Shown: piece by piece, positions 17,689-26,171 of the stretch
Numbering within the stretch: position 1 is the stretch's first letter
How the letters are laid out: each line of letters opens with the position of its first letter
Origin: Flavobacteriales bacterium
GTDB lineage: Bacteria; Bacteroidota; Bacteroidia; Flavobacteriales; Flavobacteriaceae
DNA: 64,000 bases
Direction of reading: 5' to 3'
NCBI GenBank assembly: GCA_027024205.1
Contig: JALVST010000123.1
Location: 1 to 64,000 of the forward strand
Notes under the pieces: model-generated
The model's database searches: none
Seen by the model: the letters and a program-made list of their open reading frames with translations, nothing else
What the model was told of the DNA's origin: nothing
Translations under genes and position numbers: made by a program

Positions 17689-17773
17689 AGATTTCCCGTC
17701 AGTTATCATGCCTACTCCTTCTGTTGAAATGACAATCGTTTGTCATTTTGAAGTAGGAATGACTGAGAAATCT
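17689..17773. repeat. Long imperfect hairpin repeat with terminal inverted repeats (GAAATGACA type)
   Basis: Ends pair as AGATTTC...GTCAGT with ACTGAGAAATCT, followed inward by CCTACT/AGTAGG and GAAATGACAA/TTTGTCATTT around a 4-nt loop. Similar REP-like hairpins are common between genes in Bacteroidota genomes. It lies between cusA and the multicopper oxidase. Confidence 0.75.
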
Positions 17774-17861
17774 ATTTGTTAAGATTTCTTGTCACTTTCA
17801 TTTCTTACTTCGAAAAAGTTCAGCCGAAATGGAAAGTTTTTTTCATACCTTAAACTTTGCC

Positions 17862-19550
17862 TTACTTTACAATTAGTTTTTTTATAATTTTAGTATCTCC
17901 GGCATATATTTCCATCAGGTAGATACCTGTTTTGGAAAAATTGATATCCATTTTCTTTTTAAAATCAAAGTTTTGTTCAAAGACTTTTTGTCCGGTCATA
18001 TTCATTAATCGAATTTTAGTAACCGGTTTTTCCGATTGGATACTGACGATGTTTGAAGCGGGATTGGGAAAAATGTTCAAATCGAAAGATTGATTCTCTT
18101 TAACAGTATTAGAAGATTGCACTACAAATTGTCCCATCATACCGCCGTCTTCATGGGTTAGCATGTGACAATGGTACATATAGGGGACGGTATCATCGGC
18201 AAAATCCTCAAATTTGGTAATAAAACGCACGGTTTCCATTGGTTTGACCAATACCACGTCCTTACGACCTTGTTCCGTAGCAGGTGGTGGATTACCGTTG
18301 CGGTCCAGAATGTAAAATTGTACATCGTGAATATGAAAAGGATGAGCAATGGCTGATTGGTTCTGTAGTTGCCATATTTCGACGTTGTTCAAAGGAATAC
18401 TATAATTAATAACGTTCATGTCAAAACTGCTGTTGTTGATAAAAAAGTTGCCGTTGAGTTGGTTCATACCCATGTTTTGCGGTGAAAAAGTCAAAGTTCT
18501 GGTAATATTGGCAGTGCTTTCGTCAAGAGGTATGTCATTGGCCAATGTAGCCGGAATGTTTGTAACCGGATTGCTGTTTTGTGCTGTGATATTTATTTGT
18601 AAAATATTAAAATCATTACCATTTAAACTATTCGGGTTGTAACCGTTCATTGTCATGTTAGGATTCATGCCGGGTGATGTGGCGCCGTAAATTCCGTTTT
18701 GAAGTTCGGAAGCAAAACTTTTAAGAAACAGGATTTGGTTTTCACGTCCGTTTAAATCGATTAAAATTTCGGCTCTTTCACCGGGAGCCATTTGCAGTCT
18801 GGTTGTTTGTAATGTGGTGTTGAGTAATCCGCCATCAGTTGTAATTAAATAAAAATTTTCATTATTAGATAATCCTAAATTGAAAACCCTTTGTGATGAG
18901 CCGTTTAAAATTCTAAACCGTACCACTTGTGCTGGAACTTCGACAAAAGGGGCTATGGTAGCATTGACCATCACAACTGTGTCGGAATTGGCATGATTGA
19001 CAATCTGATTGTTGTTGTCAAAAGCTTTTGTTTGTATAACCAGCGGAATATCATCAACGCTGTAAGTACGGGGCAAATCGAGTGCCGCTTCTTCCGCATC
19101 TTTAACAATAATCAGTCCGGCAATACCCTTTGATACGTGTAAATCCGTTTTGGTATGCAAATGCGGGTGATACCAATAGGTGGCGGCTTTATCCATTATG
19201 GTAAAAGATGGTGTCCAGGTAGCTCCGGCTGCAATAACCGTATGCGGTCCGCCGTCGTTGGCCGCTGAAACGTGCATCCCATGCCAGTGAATAGTAGTAT
19301 CGTCACTTAATTGGTTATGGACATTGAAATTGACATAGTCGCCTTGATTTAGGATCAATGTCGGTCCTAAAATATCGCCGTTTACCCCCATAGTTTGCGT
19401 TATTTGACCGGGAAAAAATTGATATGTCCCGTTTTGTAAATTTAAATTTATATTGGTTCCTGTTAATACCGGCGGAATAAACAATTGGTTTTGTTGTGCT
19501 ATAAGTGTTAAATTTAACAAGAATAGAATGGTTGGAATTATTTTTTTCAT
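17862..19550 (-). CDS. T9SS-exported multicopper oxidase (CueO/CopA-like)
   Basis: The 562-residue protein has a signal peptide (MKKIIPTILFLLNLTLIAQ) and three cupredoxin domains. All four copper-binding signatures are present: HWHGMHV, WYHPHLH, HPFHIHD and HCHMLTHEDGGMM; the last supplies the type 1 Cys, His and axial Met. The final 80 or so residues (SFDLNIFPNPASNIVSI...KTGIYLMEI...KKLIVK) are a type IX secretion sorting domain, so the enzyme is probably exported or anchored on the surface. Oxidation of Cu(I) to Cu(II) is inferred from the Met-rich stretch (SPGMNPNMTMNGYNPN) and the adjacent cus pump. Confidence 0.92.
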   Translation of the reverse strand: MKKIIPTILFLLNLTLIAQQNQLFIPPVLTGTNINLNLQNGTYQFFPGQITQTMGVNGDILGPTLILNQGDYVNFNVHNQLSDDTTIHWHGMHVSAANDGGPHTVIAAGATWTPSFTIMDKAATYWYHPHLHTKTDLHVSKGIAGLIIVKDAEEAALDLPRTYSVDDIPLVIQTKAFDNNNQIVNHANSDTVVMVNATIAPFVEVPAQVVRFRILNGSSQRVFNLGLSNNENFYLITTDGGLLNTTLQTTRLQMAPGERAEILIDLNGRENQILFLKSFASELQNGIYGATSPGMNPNMTMNGYNPNSLNGNDFNILQINITAQNSNPVTNIPATLANDIPLDESTANITRTLTFSPQNMGMNQLNGNFFINNSSFDMNVINYSIPLNNVEIWQLQNQSAIAHPFHIHDVQFYILDRNGNPPPATEQGRKDVVLVKPMETVRFITKFEDFADDTVPYMYHCHMLTHEDGGMMGQFVVQSSNTVKENQSFDLNIFPNPASNIVSIQSEKPVTKIRLMNMTGQKVFEQNFDFKKKMDINFSKTGIYLMEIYAGDTKIIKKLIVK

Positions 19551-19571
19551 GGTTTGTAATTTTTTATATCA

Positions 19572-19579
19572 CAAAAATA
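19572..19579 (-). promoter_or_regulatory. -7 promoter box of the multicopper oxidase gene
   Basis: TATTTTTG on the reverse strand matches TAnnTTTG and ends 21 nt before the ATG. Confidence 0.5.
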
Positions 19580-19871
19580 GTTTGTTGAACAGCTGTGCGT
19601 GTTATACAATTTTGGAAAAGATTTGTAGAATTATGAGTTAATAGTACCTTGTAGTAAGTACCAGGTAGCAAGTGGAACATTGTGACAAACTATTGATGAA
19701 AAAAGCGGGCTAACAATGTTCATTATTCCCCTCGCTTTAATTCCTTAAATTTATTCCGGAATTTTAGTTTTGAAGTTAGTCATTCATTCATTCATTAGTG
19801 AGCATAATAGACAATGAATCGGGATAATTTCTCAATTCATCAAAGAAAAAATTTGGATATTAAAAATATTA
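19580..19871. other. Intergenic spacer with small direct repeats
   Basis: No gene is seen. The stretch contains a 15-bp imperfect direct repeat at 19643-19672 (AGTACCTTGTAGTA, then AGTACCAGGTAGCA) and four CATT units at 19781-19796. Confidence 0.5.
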
Positions 19872-19890
19872 ATTAGATATTTGTCTAAAT
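19872..19890. promoter_or_regulatory. Probable ArsR-type operator of the sdpRI pair
   Basis: ATTAGATATTTGTCTAAAT is an imperfect dyad (ATTAGA with TCTAAAT) ending 10 bp before the regulator ATG. ArsR-family repressors of this type commonly bind AT-rich dyads over their own promoter; this assignment is inferred from position. Confidence 0.4.
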
Positions 19891-19900
19891 ATTTAATTAA

Positions 19901-20164
19901 ATGAATGCTCTTTTCAAAGCTCTTAACGATCAAACCCGGCGAAAAATATTGGAATTATTAAAAGAGCGGGATATGACTGCCGGTGAAATCGCCGGAAAAT
20001 TCGAAATGACCAAACCGAGTATTTCACATCATTTGGATTTACTCAAGCGTGCGGGATTAATTACAGGTGAGAAAAAAGGACAGTTTGTTGTTTATACTTT
20101 GAATACCAGTATTTTGGAAGATTTATTAACTTGGATTTTAACTTTAAAAAATAACAAAAAATGA
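19901..20164 (+). CDS. sdpR: ArsR-family autorepressor, SdpR type
   Basis: An 87-residue winged-helix protein: MNALFKALNDQTRRKILELL, then the recognition-helix region GKFEMTKPSISHHLDLLKRAGLI, and the wing GEKKGQFVVYTLN. No cysteine metal site is present, unlike metal-sensing ArsR proteins. The stop overlaps the next ATG as ATGA (20161-20164), and the partner is SdpI-like, so it is assigned to the SdpR group, which in Bacillus represses the sdpRI operon until SdpI sequesters it. Confidence 0.85.
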   Translation: MNALFKALNDQTRRKILELLKERDMTAGEIAGKFEMTKPSISHHLDLLKRAGLITGEKKGQFVVYTLNTSILEDLLTWILTLKNNKK

Positions 20165-20808
20165 ATTTAAAAAAGGAGTTCCCTTATCTATTATTAATTG
20201 TCATGCCGTTTGTTTATTTGGCATATATTTGGAAAGATTTACCCGGAAAAGTCCCGATGCATTGGAACATAAACGGAAAAATTGACAGATATGGCAGTAA
20301 AACCGAATTATTAGCGGTTATATTTATGATGCCGGTTTTGACATATTTAATCTTGTTATTTGTACCGAAAATCGATCCGAAAGGTCAAATTGAGAAAATG
20401 GGCAACAAATACGGACAAATTAAGTTTTTCCTGGTAACTTTTATGTCCGTTTTGTCTTTATTCATTATTTATTCGGTTAAAACCCGGACACTTGCTAATC
20501 CTAATTATGTTTTTCTATTGATAGGCGTATTATATATCATTTTGGGTAATTATTTTAAAACTATTAAGCCGAATTATTTTATTGGTATCAGAACACCGTG
20601 GACGTTGGAAAACGAAACGGTTTGGAAAACAACACACGAATTAGCCGGAAAATTGTGGTTTGCCGGTGGCATTTTTGTAGTTTTATTGAGCATGGTTTTG
20701 GATAAATTGGCAAATCTTTATGTATTTTTCACAATAACCATGCTCATCATTTTGATACCTGTAATTTATTCCTATAAAAAATTTCAACATCTGAAAACTC
20801 TTGAATAA
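20161..20808 (+). CDS. sdpI: SdpI-family membrane immunity/signalling protein
   Basis: A 215-residue membrane protein with about six hydrophobic segments. The N-terminal DUF1648 signature is KVPMHWNINGKIDRYGSK; the SdpI signature is IKPNYFIGIRTPWTLENETVWKTTHELAGKLW. In Bacillus, SdpI confers immunity to the SDP toxin and relieves repression by SdpR. No sdpC-like toxin gene is visible here, so the pair may sense an outside toxin or have another role. Translationally coupled to sdpR. Confidence 0.88.
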   Translation: MNLKKEFPYLLLIVMPFVYLAYIWKDLPGKVPMHWNINGKIDRYGSKTELLAVIFMMPVLTYLILLFVPKIDPKGQIEKMGNKYGQIKFFLVTFMSVLSLFIIYSVKTRTLANPNYVFLLIGVLYIILGNYFKTIKPNYFIGIRTPWTLENETVWKTTHELAGKLWFAGGIFVVLLSMVLDKLANLYVFFTITMLIILIPVIYSYKKFQHLKTLE

Positions 20809-20837
20809 TAAAATTTATTCATATTAATTTTTAACCC

Positions 20838-20888
20838 GGTCACTTTGATATAATTTTGCTCCTCACGTCGCAAAATCACTCAGTGACC
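20838..20888. repeat. Composite palindromic repeat, copy 3
   Basis: GGTCACTTTGATATAATTTT, loop, GCAAAATCACTCAGTGACC forms a hairpin with outer stem GGTCACT/AGTGACC and inner stem ATTTTGC/GCAAAAT. It is the clearest palindrome of the family. Confidence 0.7.
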
Positions 20889-21108
20889 TGCTACGTATGT
20901 GTCTGAGTGCTGTGAGCGGAGCGAACAGTGTAACGAAGCAACAAGCACTTCAAGACAATCCCCTCCGGCGAATGCCGGATCGGAACCATCCAGTAACCAC
21001 TCATCAATTCATCAACTTGCAAGACAAACTTATGGTATAAAAAAATAATCATTCTTTAAACAACCGAACATATAGTGAAACACAACCAATTATCAATTCA
21101 TCAAAAAA
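20889..21108. other. Intergenic spacer with degenerate AT-rich modules
   Basis: No gene. After a small CCGGC-GAAT-GCCGG hairpin it contains the module TCATCAATTCATCAA followed by AAGACAAACTTATGGTATAA; related modules occur at 26401-26668, 34350-34500 and 58704-58810. Confidence 0.45.
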
Positions 21109-22659
21109 TCACTGATGTTCAGGTTTGAGTAAATCCATTACGGTTTTGACCGGACTGAAAGTTGCCAAAGGTACTTCTATAAAAACGGTATTCCAGCCGT
21201 CCATAGCGCCATTCCAAAGTCCCGGACGTTCATAAACTTTAACCGGTTTGCCATTGTAGGATTTTTCGGTAACAAACCCGGCAGCTTCATTGACAAATTC
21301 TTTCAAATTAAATTTTTTGCCTTCAAAATCCTTGATACTGATGACCAAATCCACAGGATTAAAATGTGTTGATTGTTTTAAAATACTTTGTTGTTGCGGG
21401 TCATCAGGATTAATTTGTGCTTTTTCGACAATTTGCAGTGATTTGATACCGTTTTTATCTTTGGCCCAAAAAGGACCGCCTCCGGGTTCACCGGTATTTT
21501 TTACCATTCCTGCCACTCGTAACGGTCTATTGAGTTTGTAAGCCAAATAACGTCTTTTACCACTGTTGTTTAGGGTGTCATAGCCTTCAATGAAACGGAT
21601 ATTTAATTTTTGTAAGGCAAAATTTTCAATTTCCGAAAGTGTTTCGCCTATAGGCTTCTCTTTTTGAAGTATTTTCAAATAATGTCTTGTTTTGCCCAAT
21701 AATTCCATTAAATAACCGGCAAGGATTTTTTTATAATGCACTGTCGTTAGTTGTGCTTCTCCTTTTTGAACGTTATCGATATTTTTGATAAAAATAATAT
21801 CTGCCTCCAAATCTTGAATATTGTCTATCAAACTACCGTGACCACCCGGTCTGAATACCAATTTTCCAGCATCATCTCTTACTAATTCACCGGTAGCCAT
21901 ATCCAGCATAACCGTATCAGTTTCCGGTTTTTGGTATGAATTGGAAATATCTATAGAATGGTCAAGATTAACTTGTTGCACCAGTTGGTCAAACATTTGT
22001 TGATGTTGGGGAGAAATACTAAAAGAAACAATAGGTTTTTGCCGGCCGGTCGCTGTATAGGCACGGACTTCCGTTAAATGTTCTTCAAGGGCTGTTTTAG
22101 TAATGTTTTTACCGTAACGGTGAAATTTGATAAAAGCTTTCGGTTTACGGGCATAAGCCAAACCTTCATCCGAAATGGTAAAATGGATTAATTGCCAAAC
22201 TTGTTCGTTTTCGTCCAGTTGAAAGTAGCCGGGGAAATTTTCTTTGATAACGTCCATCACATCTTGATAGAAAGCATAACCAGGAAAATTATTGAGAAAA
22301 TCATCCAAATCCGGTTCCATATTTTTTAGCTGATGTTGACGAACAAACCGTTCGTAATAATGTCGCCCGGGTTGGAAATTTTGATGAAAAAATACCCAAT
22401 CTTTAAACATACGGGTAGCCGCTCCCGATGCCGGTACAAATTTTTGCAGGGTATATTGTTCTTTATTTTGTTCAAACAAATTGAGATATGTCTGTTGTGC
22501 CGTTTCATCCGGTTTTACAATACCGTTTGATACGGTTGCCGGTTCAATGACTTTTGTAAACGGTAAGCCGTTATTCAAAATATCAATTTGGCGTTGCACT
22601 TCTTCAAGGCTTAGACCGTGTTCTTTTATTTGAGCAATATCTTCCGGAGAGAATTTCAT
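21109..22659 (-). CDS. DUF4301 family protein
   Basis: A 516-residue protein matching the Bacteroidota DUF4301 family. The segments QKFVPASGAATRMFKDW and FRPGGHGSLIDNIQDLEADIIFIKNIDNV look like those of nucleotidyl-transferase-fold enzymes that bind a sugar-nucleotide or NTP, but no reaction is established. Further conserved stretches include GLAYARKPKAFIKFHRY and GEPGGGPFWAKDKNG. No signal peptide or membrane segment, so probably cytoplasmic. It is a single gene with its own -7 box. Confidence 0.85.
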   Translation of the reverse strand: MKFSPEDIAQIKEHGLSLEEVQRQIDILNNGLPFTKVIEPATVSNGIVKPDETAQQTYLNLFEQNKEQYTLQKFVPASGAATRMFKDWVFFHQNFQPGRHYYERFVRQHQLKNMEPDLDDFLNNFPGYAFYQDVMDVIKENFPGYFQLDENEQVWQLIHFTISDEGLAYARKPKAFIKFHRYGKNITKTALEEHLTEVRAYTATGRQKPIVSFSISPQHQQMFDQLVQQVNLDHSIDISNSYQKPETDTVMLDMATGELVRDDAGKLVFRPGGHGSLIDNIQDLEADIIFIKNIDNVQKGEAQLTTVHYKKILAGYLMELLGKTRHYLKILQKEKPIGETLSEIENFALQKLNIRFIEGYDTLNNSGKRRYLAYKLNRPLRVAGMVKNTGEPGGGPFWAKDKNGIKSLQIVEKAQINPDDPQQQSILKQSTHFNPVDLVISIKDFEGKKFNLKEFVNEAAGFVTEKSYNGKPVKVYERPGLWNGAMDGWNTVFIEVPLATFSPVKTVMDLLKPEHQ

Positions 22660-22671
22660 AATTGTTTTTTA

Positions 22672-22679
22672 CAAAGATA
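22672..22679 (-). promoter_or_regulatory. -7 promoter box of the DUF4301 gene
   Basis: TATCTTTG on the reverse strand matches TAnnTTTG and ends 12 nt before the ATG. Confidence 0.5.
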
Positions 22680-22740
22680 AAATTTAGTTGAACGATAAAG
22701 GTTAAAAGTTTAAAATTTTTTTTCCCGATTTAATAGCGAT

Positions 22741-23229
22741 TTATTTGATAACCAAAATACCGCCATTTCCAAATTTATGGTAAGACGCATCCATATATTT
22801 AAAGCCGTTATGACGTAATATTTTTTCTATTTCTTTTCTCAAAACGCCTTTTCCTTCCCCGTGTATCAATATGAATTCTTTATGATGTTTTCTTTTCATC
22901 TCTTGTAAAATCCTTTTGACTTCATTGAGTTGCATCTCAAGTTTTTGAGCGGGAGAAAGATGATGATGTTTTGCTTGAAGTTTCTCAATATGTAGATCAA
23001 AAACAGGTATTTTGTTATAATCTTGCTTTATTGTTTTTTTAACAAGTTTTTCTTTTGGTTTATGGAGATTAATCGTGTCTAAAATATTTCCTATTGCAAC
23101 CACTTTTTCAATCGGTAATTGTAATGTAAAACCATCATCAGTTTTAAAGAAAACCATTTGATTTTCAATTTTTTCCACAGTGCCTTCCAAGTTGTCGTCA
23201 ATAGCGGAAATTCTATCACCGCGTTTCAT
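22741..23229 (-). CDS. Smr-domain protein (MutS2 C-terminal type)
   Basis: A 162-residue protein. The N-terminal 60 residues form a KOW/SH3-like strand-rich part ([20 protein letters not shown]). The C-terminal Smr domain (about 75-162) shows FDLHIEKLQ, then LIHGEGKGVLRKEIEKIL and the closing GNGGILVIK. The pattern DLHxE...HGxGxGxLR is typical. Smr domains act as nucleases or nucleic-acid binders on branched DNA or colliding-ribosome mRNA. It overlaps the upstream membrane-protein gene by 14 bp, so it is likely in one transcript with it and rocD. Confidence 0.85.
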   Translation of the reverse strand: MKRGDRISAIDDNLEGTVEKIENQMVFFKTDDGFTLQLPIEKVVAIGNILDTINLHKPKEKLVKKTIKQDYNKIPVFDLHIEKLQAKHHHLSPAQKLEMQLNEVKRILQEMKRKHHKEFILIHGEGKGVLRKEIEKILRHNGFKYMDASYHKFGNGGILVIK

Positions 23230-23530
23230 TGTTTTCTTTTTTGTTCGTGTTTTTAATCATCTCTTCCAAAGAGGGGATATCCGGATTTTTGTATTTAGAT
23301 ATTTCTTTTTTATCTGTGTCTTCTTTTGGCTTCGGATTGTCATAAGCCCAGTTTTTGGTCGATTTGAATAAACTGTATATTAATATGATGAGTAGAAAAA
23401 TCATCAACCAGAAGTTTTGTTGATCGTCCGGTTTTGTTTTAATAAAAAAGAGCATACCTCCCGATAGGAATATCAGGAGGAAATAGATAAATTGCGCTCT
23501 TTTGGGTTTGTTATGAATTTTCTTGTTCAT
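23216..23530 (-). CDS. Small two-helix membrane protein, unknown function
   Basis: The frame could extend to 23605 inside rocD, but the ATG at 23530 ([20 protein letters not shown]) is the natural start and gives 104 residues. It has two membrane helices (about 13-29 and 40-56) and a charged cytosolic tail ([20 protein letters not shown]). No known domain. It overlaps the end of rocD by 20 bp and the start of the Smr gene by 14 bp, arguing for one transcript. Confidence 0.7.
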   Translation of the reverse strand: MNKKIHNKPKRAQFIYFLLIFLSGGMLFFIKTKPDDQQNFWLMIFLLIILIYSLFKSTKNWAYDNPKPKEDTDKKEISKYKNPDIPSLEEMIKNTNKKENNETR

Positions 23531-24770
23531 ATTCCGCAATGGATTTTTTGATAATGTCAATAGCTTCACGCAATTGCATTTCGTTGATGACAAGTGGTGG
23601 TGCAAAACGAATAATATTACCGTGTGTCGGTTTGGCCAACAGACCGTTTTCGGCTAATTTCAAACAGATATTCCAAGCGGTTTCGCTTTCTTCGGTATCG
23701 TCAATTATGATAGCATTGAGTAAGCCTTTGCCGCGTACTTGTTTTACCAGTTTGGATCTATCCACTATTTTTTGCATTTGTTTGCGGAAAATTTTTCCCA
23801 TTTTATCGGCATTTTCGGCTAATTTTTCTTCTTTAACCACGGTCAAAGCGGCAATGGCCACATTGGCGGCAACCGGATTACCTCCAAAAGTAGAACCGTG
23901 TTGTCCGGGTTTGATAGCCAGCATAATATCGTCATTGGCTAAGACTGCTGACACAGGATAAACACCGCCGGATAAAGCTTTCCCCAAAATCAAAATATCA
24001 GGTTTAACATTTTCATGGTCAACGGCTAATAATTTGCCGGTTCGGGCAATGCCTGTTTGCACTTCGTCTGCTATAAACAAACAACCGTATTTTTCACAAA
24101 TTGCTTTGGCGCTTTTGAGGTAGCCGTCCCTCGGGACATATACACCGGCTTCCCCTTGAATCGGCTCTACCAAAAATCCAATTGTATTCGGATTAGCTTT
24201 AACGGCTTCTTCAAGTGCGTTCAAATTGTCATAAGGGATTTTGGTAAATCCGGGTGTATAGGGACCAAAATGGTCTCTGGCTTCCGGATCGTTGGAAAAC
24301 GAAATAATCGTTGTAGTACGTCCGTGAAAATTGCCTTCGGCGACGATGATATTCGCTGCATTTTCCGGGATACCTTTTTTCTCATAAGCCCATTTTCTAG
24401 CCAGTTTAATAGCAGTTTCAACGGCTTCGGCACCGGTGTTCATCGGTAAGAGTTTGTCATAGCCGAAATATTCCGTGGCAAATTTTTCGTATAAACCCAA
24501 TTTATCATTGTAAAAAGCTCTTGAAGTCAGAGCCAAACGTTCGGCTTGTTCTTTAAGGGCATTGACTATTTTCGGGTGTCCGTGCCCTTGATTGACCGCT
24601 GAATAAGCGGATAAAAAGTCAAAATATTGTTTTCCGTCTACATCCCACAGATAAACGCCTTTACCTCTTGTCAAAACAACGGGAAGCGGATGGTAATTAT
24701 GAGCGCCATACTTATCCTCATAAGCAATAGCTTGCTCTTTGGTTAATGCCGGATTTATTGTTGTATTCAT
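23511..24770 (-). CDS. rocD: Ornithine--oxo-acid aminotransferase RocD
   Basis: A class III PLP aminotransferase, 419 residues from the ATG at 24770. Signatures: [16 protein letters not shown] at the N-terminus, [32 protein letters not shown], the PLP Asp in [16 protein letters not shown], the Schiff-base Lys in [15 protein letters not shown], and [11 protein letters not shown]. It converts ornithine and 2-oxoglutarate to glutamate semialdehyde and glutamate in arginine/proline metabolism. A longer reading to a TTG at 24794 is rejected because that TTG is part of the -7 box. Confidence 0.93.
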   Translation of the reverse strand: MNTTINPALTKEQAIAYEDKYGAHNYHPLPVVLTRGKGVYLWDVDGKQYFDFLSAYSAVNQGHGHPKIVNALKEQAERLALTSRAFYNDKLGLYEKFATEYFGYDKLLPMNTGAEAVETAIKLARKWAYEKKGIPENAANIIVAEGNFHGRTTTIISFSNDPEARDHFGPYTPGFTKIPYDNLNALEEAVKANPNTIGFLVEPIQGEAGVYVPRDGYLKSAKAICEKYGCLFIADEVQTGIARTGKLLAVDHENVKPDILILGKALSGGVYPVSAVLANDDIMLAIKPGQHGSTFGGNPVAANVAIAALTVVKEEKLAENADKMGKIFRKQMQKIVDRSKLVKQVRGKGLLNAIIIDDTEESETAWNICLKLAENGLLAKPTHGNIIRFAPPLVINEMQLREAIDIIKKSIAEYEQENS

Positions 24771-24791
24771 TTTTCGATATTTTTTTATGGT

Positions 24792-24799
24792 CAAAAATA
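24792..24799 (-). promoter_or_regulatory. -7 promoter box of rocD
   Basis: TATTTTTG on the reverse strand matches TAnnTTTG and ends 21 nt before the chosen ATG. It overlaps the TTG that would otherwise extend the frame. Confidence 0.5.
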
Positions 24800-24865
24800 A
24801 GAATTTACGGGGATAATAGATTGTTTTTTACGAAAAAATATTTTTTTTACAAATCTTTATTTTAA

Positions 24866-25014
24866 GGGCGTTTACAGGCTATCCGCTTGTAGTCGTCTTG
24901 TTCCGCTCTGTTGTTTTAACGGCGGTGCGGGGGCTTCCTCCGGTCGCCGCCACCCGCCGTAAAACAATCAGGCGCAACTGCGACGAGCTACCGCTTCTAT
25001 CCTTAACGCAGGGC
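24866..25014. repeat. Large GC-rich imperfect palindrome (about 150 bp)
   Basis: The core stem pairs 24911-24925 (TTGTTTTAACGGCGG) with 24954-24967 (CCGCCGTAAAACAA). Pairing with bulges continues outward through GTAGTCGTC against GACGAGCTAC, to GCGTT at the left and AACGC at the right end. It is clearly GC-richer than its surroundings. Function unknown; it is orientated the wrong way for an integron attC site. Confidence 0.6.
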
Positions 25015-25491
25015 AAACGATTGGTGAGATAATTTTGTCGCAAGTGTCAAACACTCTCAGGAAATAGCGGGAAAATGAAAAAAAACAATTTGTAACAAAA
25101 ATTTTCTATAATAATATCACCCTTTCGGGGTTTCACCGGTTATATTTATCGGTTAGTATATACGCCGTAGCGGGCTTATATTCTCTTGTTTTTTTGATTT
25201 ACTCATCAAAGATAGCAAAATTTCTGCGAATTTTATAAATTATCTACCGACAAAAATTCTCAGAATTTTTGCGGTGTAAGGAAGCCCAAACCAACCAATT
25301 AAGCACCAAATCCCGTTATGGGGTATATACATTGTTGGCGGTAGTATTTATTTTTCCATTTTTCCTTTTCGGTTAACGGTTCTTGATTTCCAATAATATC
25401 AACGTCTAATTCTATCTTTTTTTTCTGATTTCATTATATCAAATTTTAATAATTCAAACGCCTTATTGTTGTTGTTTTTTTGAGTTTTATT
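25015..25491. other. Non-coding stretch with short palindromes beside the toxin-antitoxin pair
   Basis: No gene is seen. It contains the near-perfect palindrome CAAAAATTCTCAGAATTTTTG at 25251-25271 and two TATATAC-containing segments (25158-25164 and 25323-25330). GTTGGCGGTAGTA at 25334-25346 is the left arm of an inverted repeat around the HigBA pair. Confidence 0.45.
25334..25346. repeat. Inverted repeat flanking the HigBA cassette, left arm
   Basis: GTTGGCGGTAGTA; its reverse complement matches 26297-26309 (TATTACCGCCAAC) at 12 of 13 positions. Confidence 0.45.
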
Positions 25492-25794
25492 TTATAAATC
25501 AAAGGATAAATTTAGATTACCACCTAATCCGTCTCGTATTATTCTAATCAATGTTGATAATCTGATATCGCTTGCATTATTTTCAATCCTTGAAATATAA
25601 CTTTTTGTTGTTCCAACCTTTTCGGCAAGTTCTTTTTGCGTTAAATGTTGTTTTTTTCTTGCTTCTTGAATTAGGACACCAATTTTGAAAGCTTCAAAAC
25701 CTTCATCAAATTCATTTCTGGTTTTGGTTCCTTTTTTACCATATTTTTTATCAATGTGGTCGTCCCACGATGTAATGTTCTTATTTGTTTTCAT
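25492..25794 (-). CDS. higA: HigA-type antitoxin, XRE-family HTH
   Basis: A 100-residue protein with a helix-turn-helix at about 37-90: [20 protein letters not shown], then [20 protein letters not shown]. The N-terminal extension ([20 protein letters not shown]) is typical of antitoxins paired with this RelE/HigB group. It overlaps the toxin gene by 14 bp and is second in the operon, the usual HigBA order. It would neutralise the toxin and repress the operon at the palindrome 26154-26171. Confidence 0.85.
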   Translation of the reverse strand: MKTNKNITSWDDHIDKKYGKKGTKTRNEFDEGFEAFKIGVLIQEARKKQHLTQKELAEKVGTTKSYISRIENNASDIRLSTLIRIIRDGLGGNLNLSFDL

Positions 25795-26152
25795 AATATT
25801 CCTTTTTTAATTTCTCAGCTCGTTTAATTTCATTTTTAGGTGTTTTCTTTGTTTTCTTTTGAAATCCGCTTAATAAGATTATTAAATCTCCGTTATCAAA
25901 GAAACAAAATATTCGATAAATTCCTTTGTTAGCATCCACTCTTATTTCCCATAAATCATCAGTGTTTGTCAATTTCTTAAAGAATTTCTTTGGCACAATC
26001 GGTGTTGTTTTAATCAACTCCATTGTATAATCAATCTTTAATTGAACTTTTGCGTTTTGATTATTATAAAAATCCCAAAAGTGATTTTTATAAATGCCAA
26101 TATTTCTATTTTTCCGTTCTTTTTTACTAAATTGCTTGTATTTTACTTGCAA
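25781..26152 (-). CDS. higB: HigB/RelE-type toxin; start codon unresolved
   Basis: The toxin domain (about 18-123 of the open frame) shows [42 protein letters not shown] and [18 protein letters not shown], typical of RelE/HigB ribosome-dependent mRNA interferases. The frame is open to a TTG at 26152, but that TTG lies inside the -7 box TAACTTTG. Downstream, no ATG, GTG or TTG occurs in frame until the Met at codon 44, which would remove part of the fold. An ATT at codon 18 (position 26101) sits where homologues begin. Either a rare start codon is used or the gene is damaged. Confidence 0.75.
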   Translation of the reverse strand: MQVKYKQFSKKERKNRNIGIYKNHFWDFYNNQNAKVQLKIDYTMELIKTTPIVPKKFFKKLTNTDDLWEIRVDANKGIYRIFCFFDNGDLIILLSGFQKKTKKTPKNEIKRAEKLKKEYYENK

Positions 26153-26157
26153 AGTTA
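26150..26157 (-). promoter_or_regulatory. -7 promoter box of higBA
   Basis: TAACTTTG on the reverse strand matches TAnnTTTG and overlaps the operator palindrome at 26154-26171. Confidence 0.5.
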
Positions 26158-26171
26158 TCTAATTAGATAAC
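26154..26171. promoter_or_regulatory. Perfect 18-bp palindromic operator of higBA
   Basis: GTTATCTAATTAGATAAC is identical to its reverse complement and overlaps the upstream half of the -7 box. Its position fits autorepression by the HigA-type HTH protein. Confidence 0.6.

Noticed and set aside
24866-25014. Possible integron attC site next to a toxin-antitoxin cassette
   Set aside because: The outer ends read GCGTT...AACGC, the reverse of the AAC...GTT layout of attC sites, and no integrase gene is present in the window.
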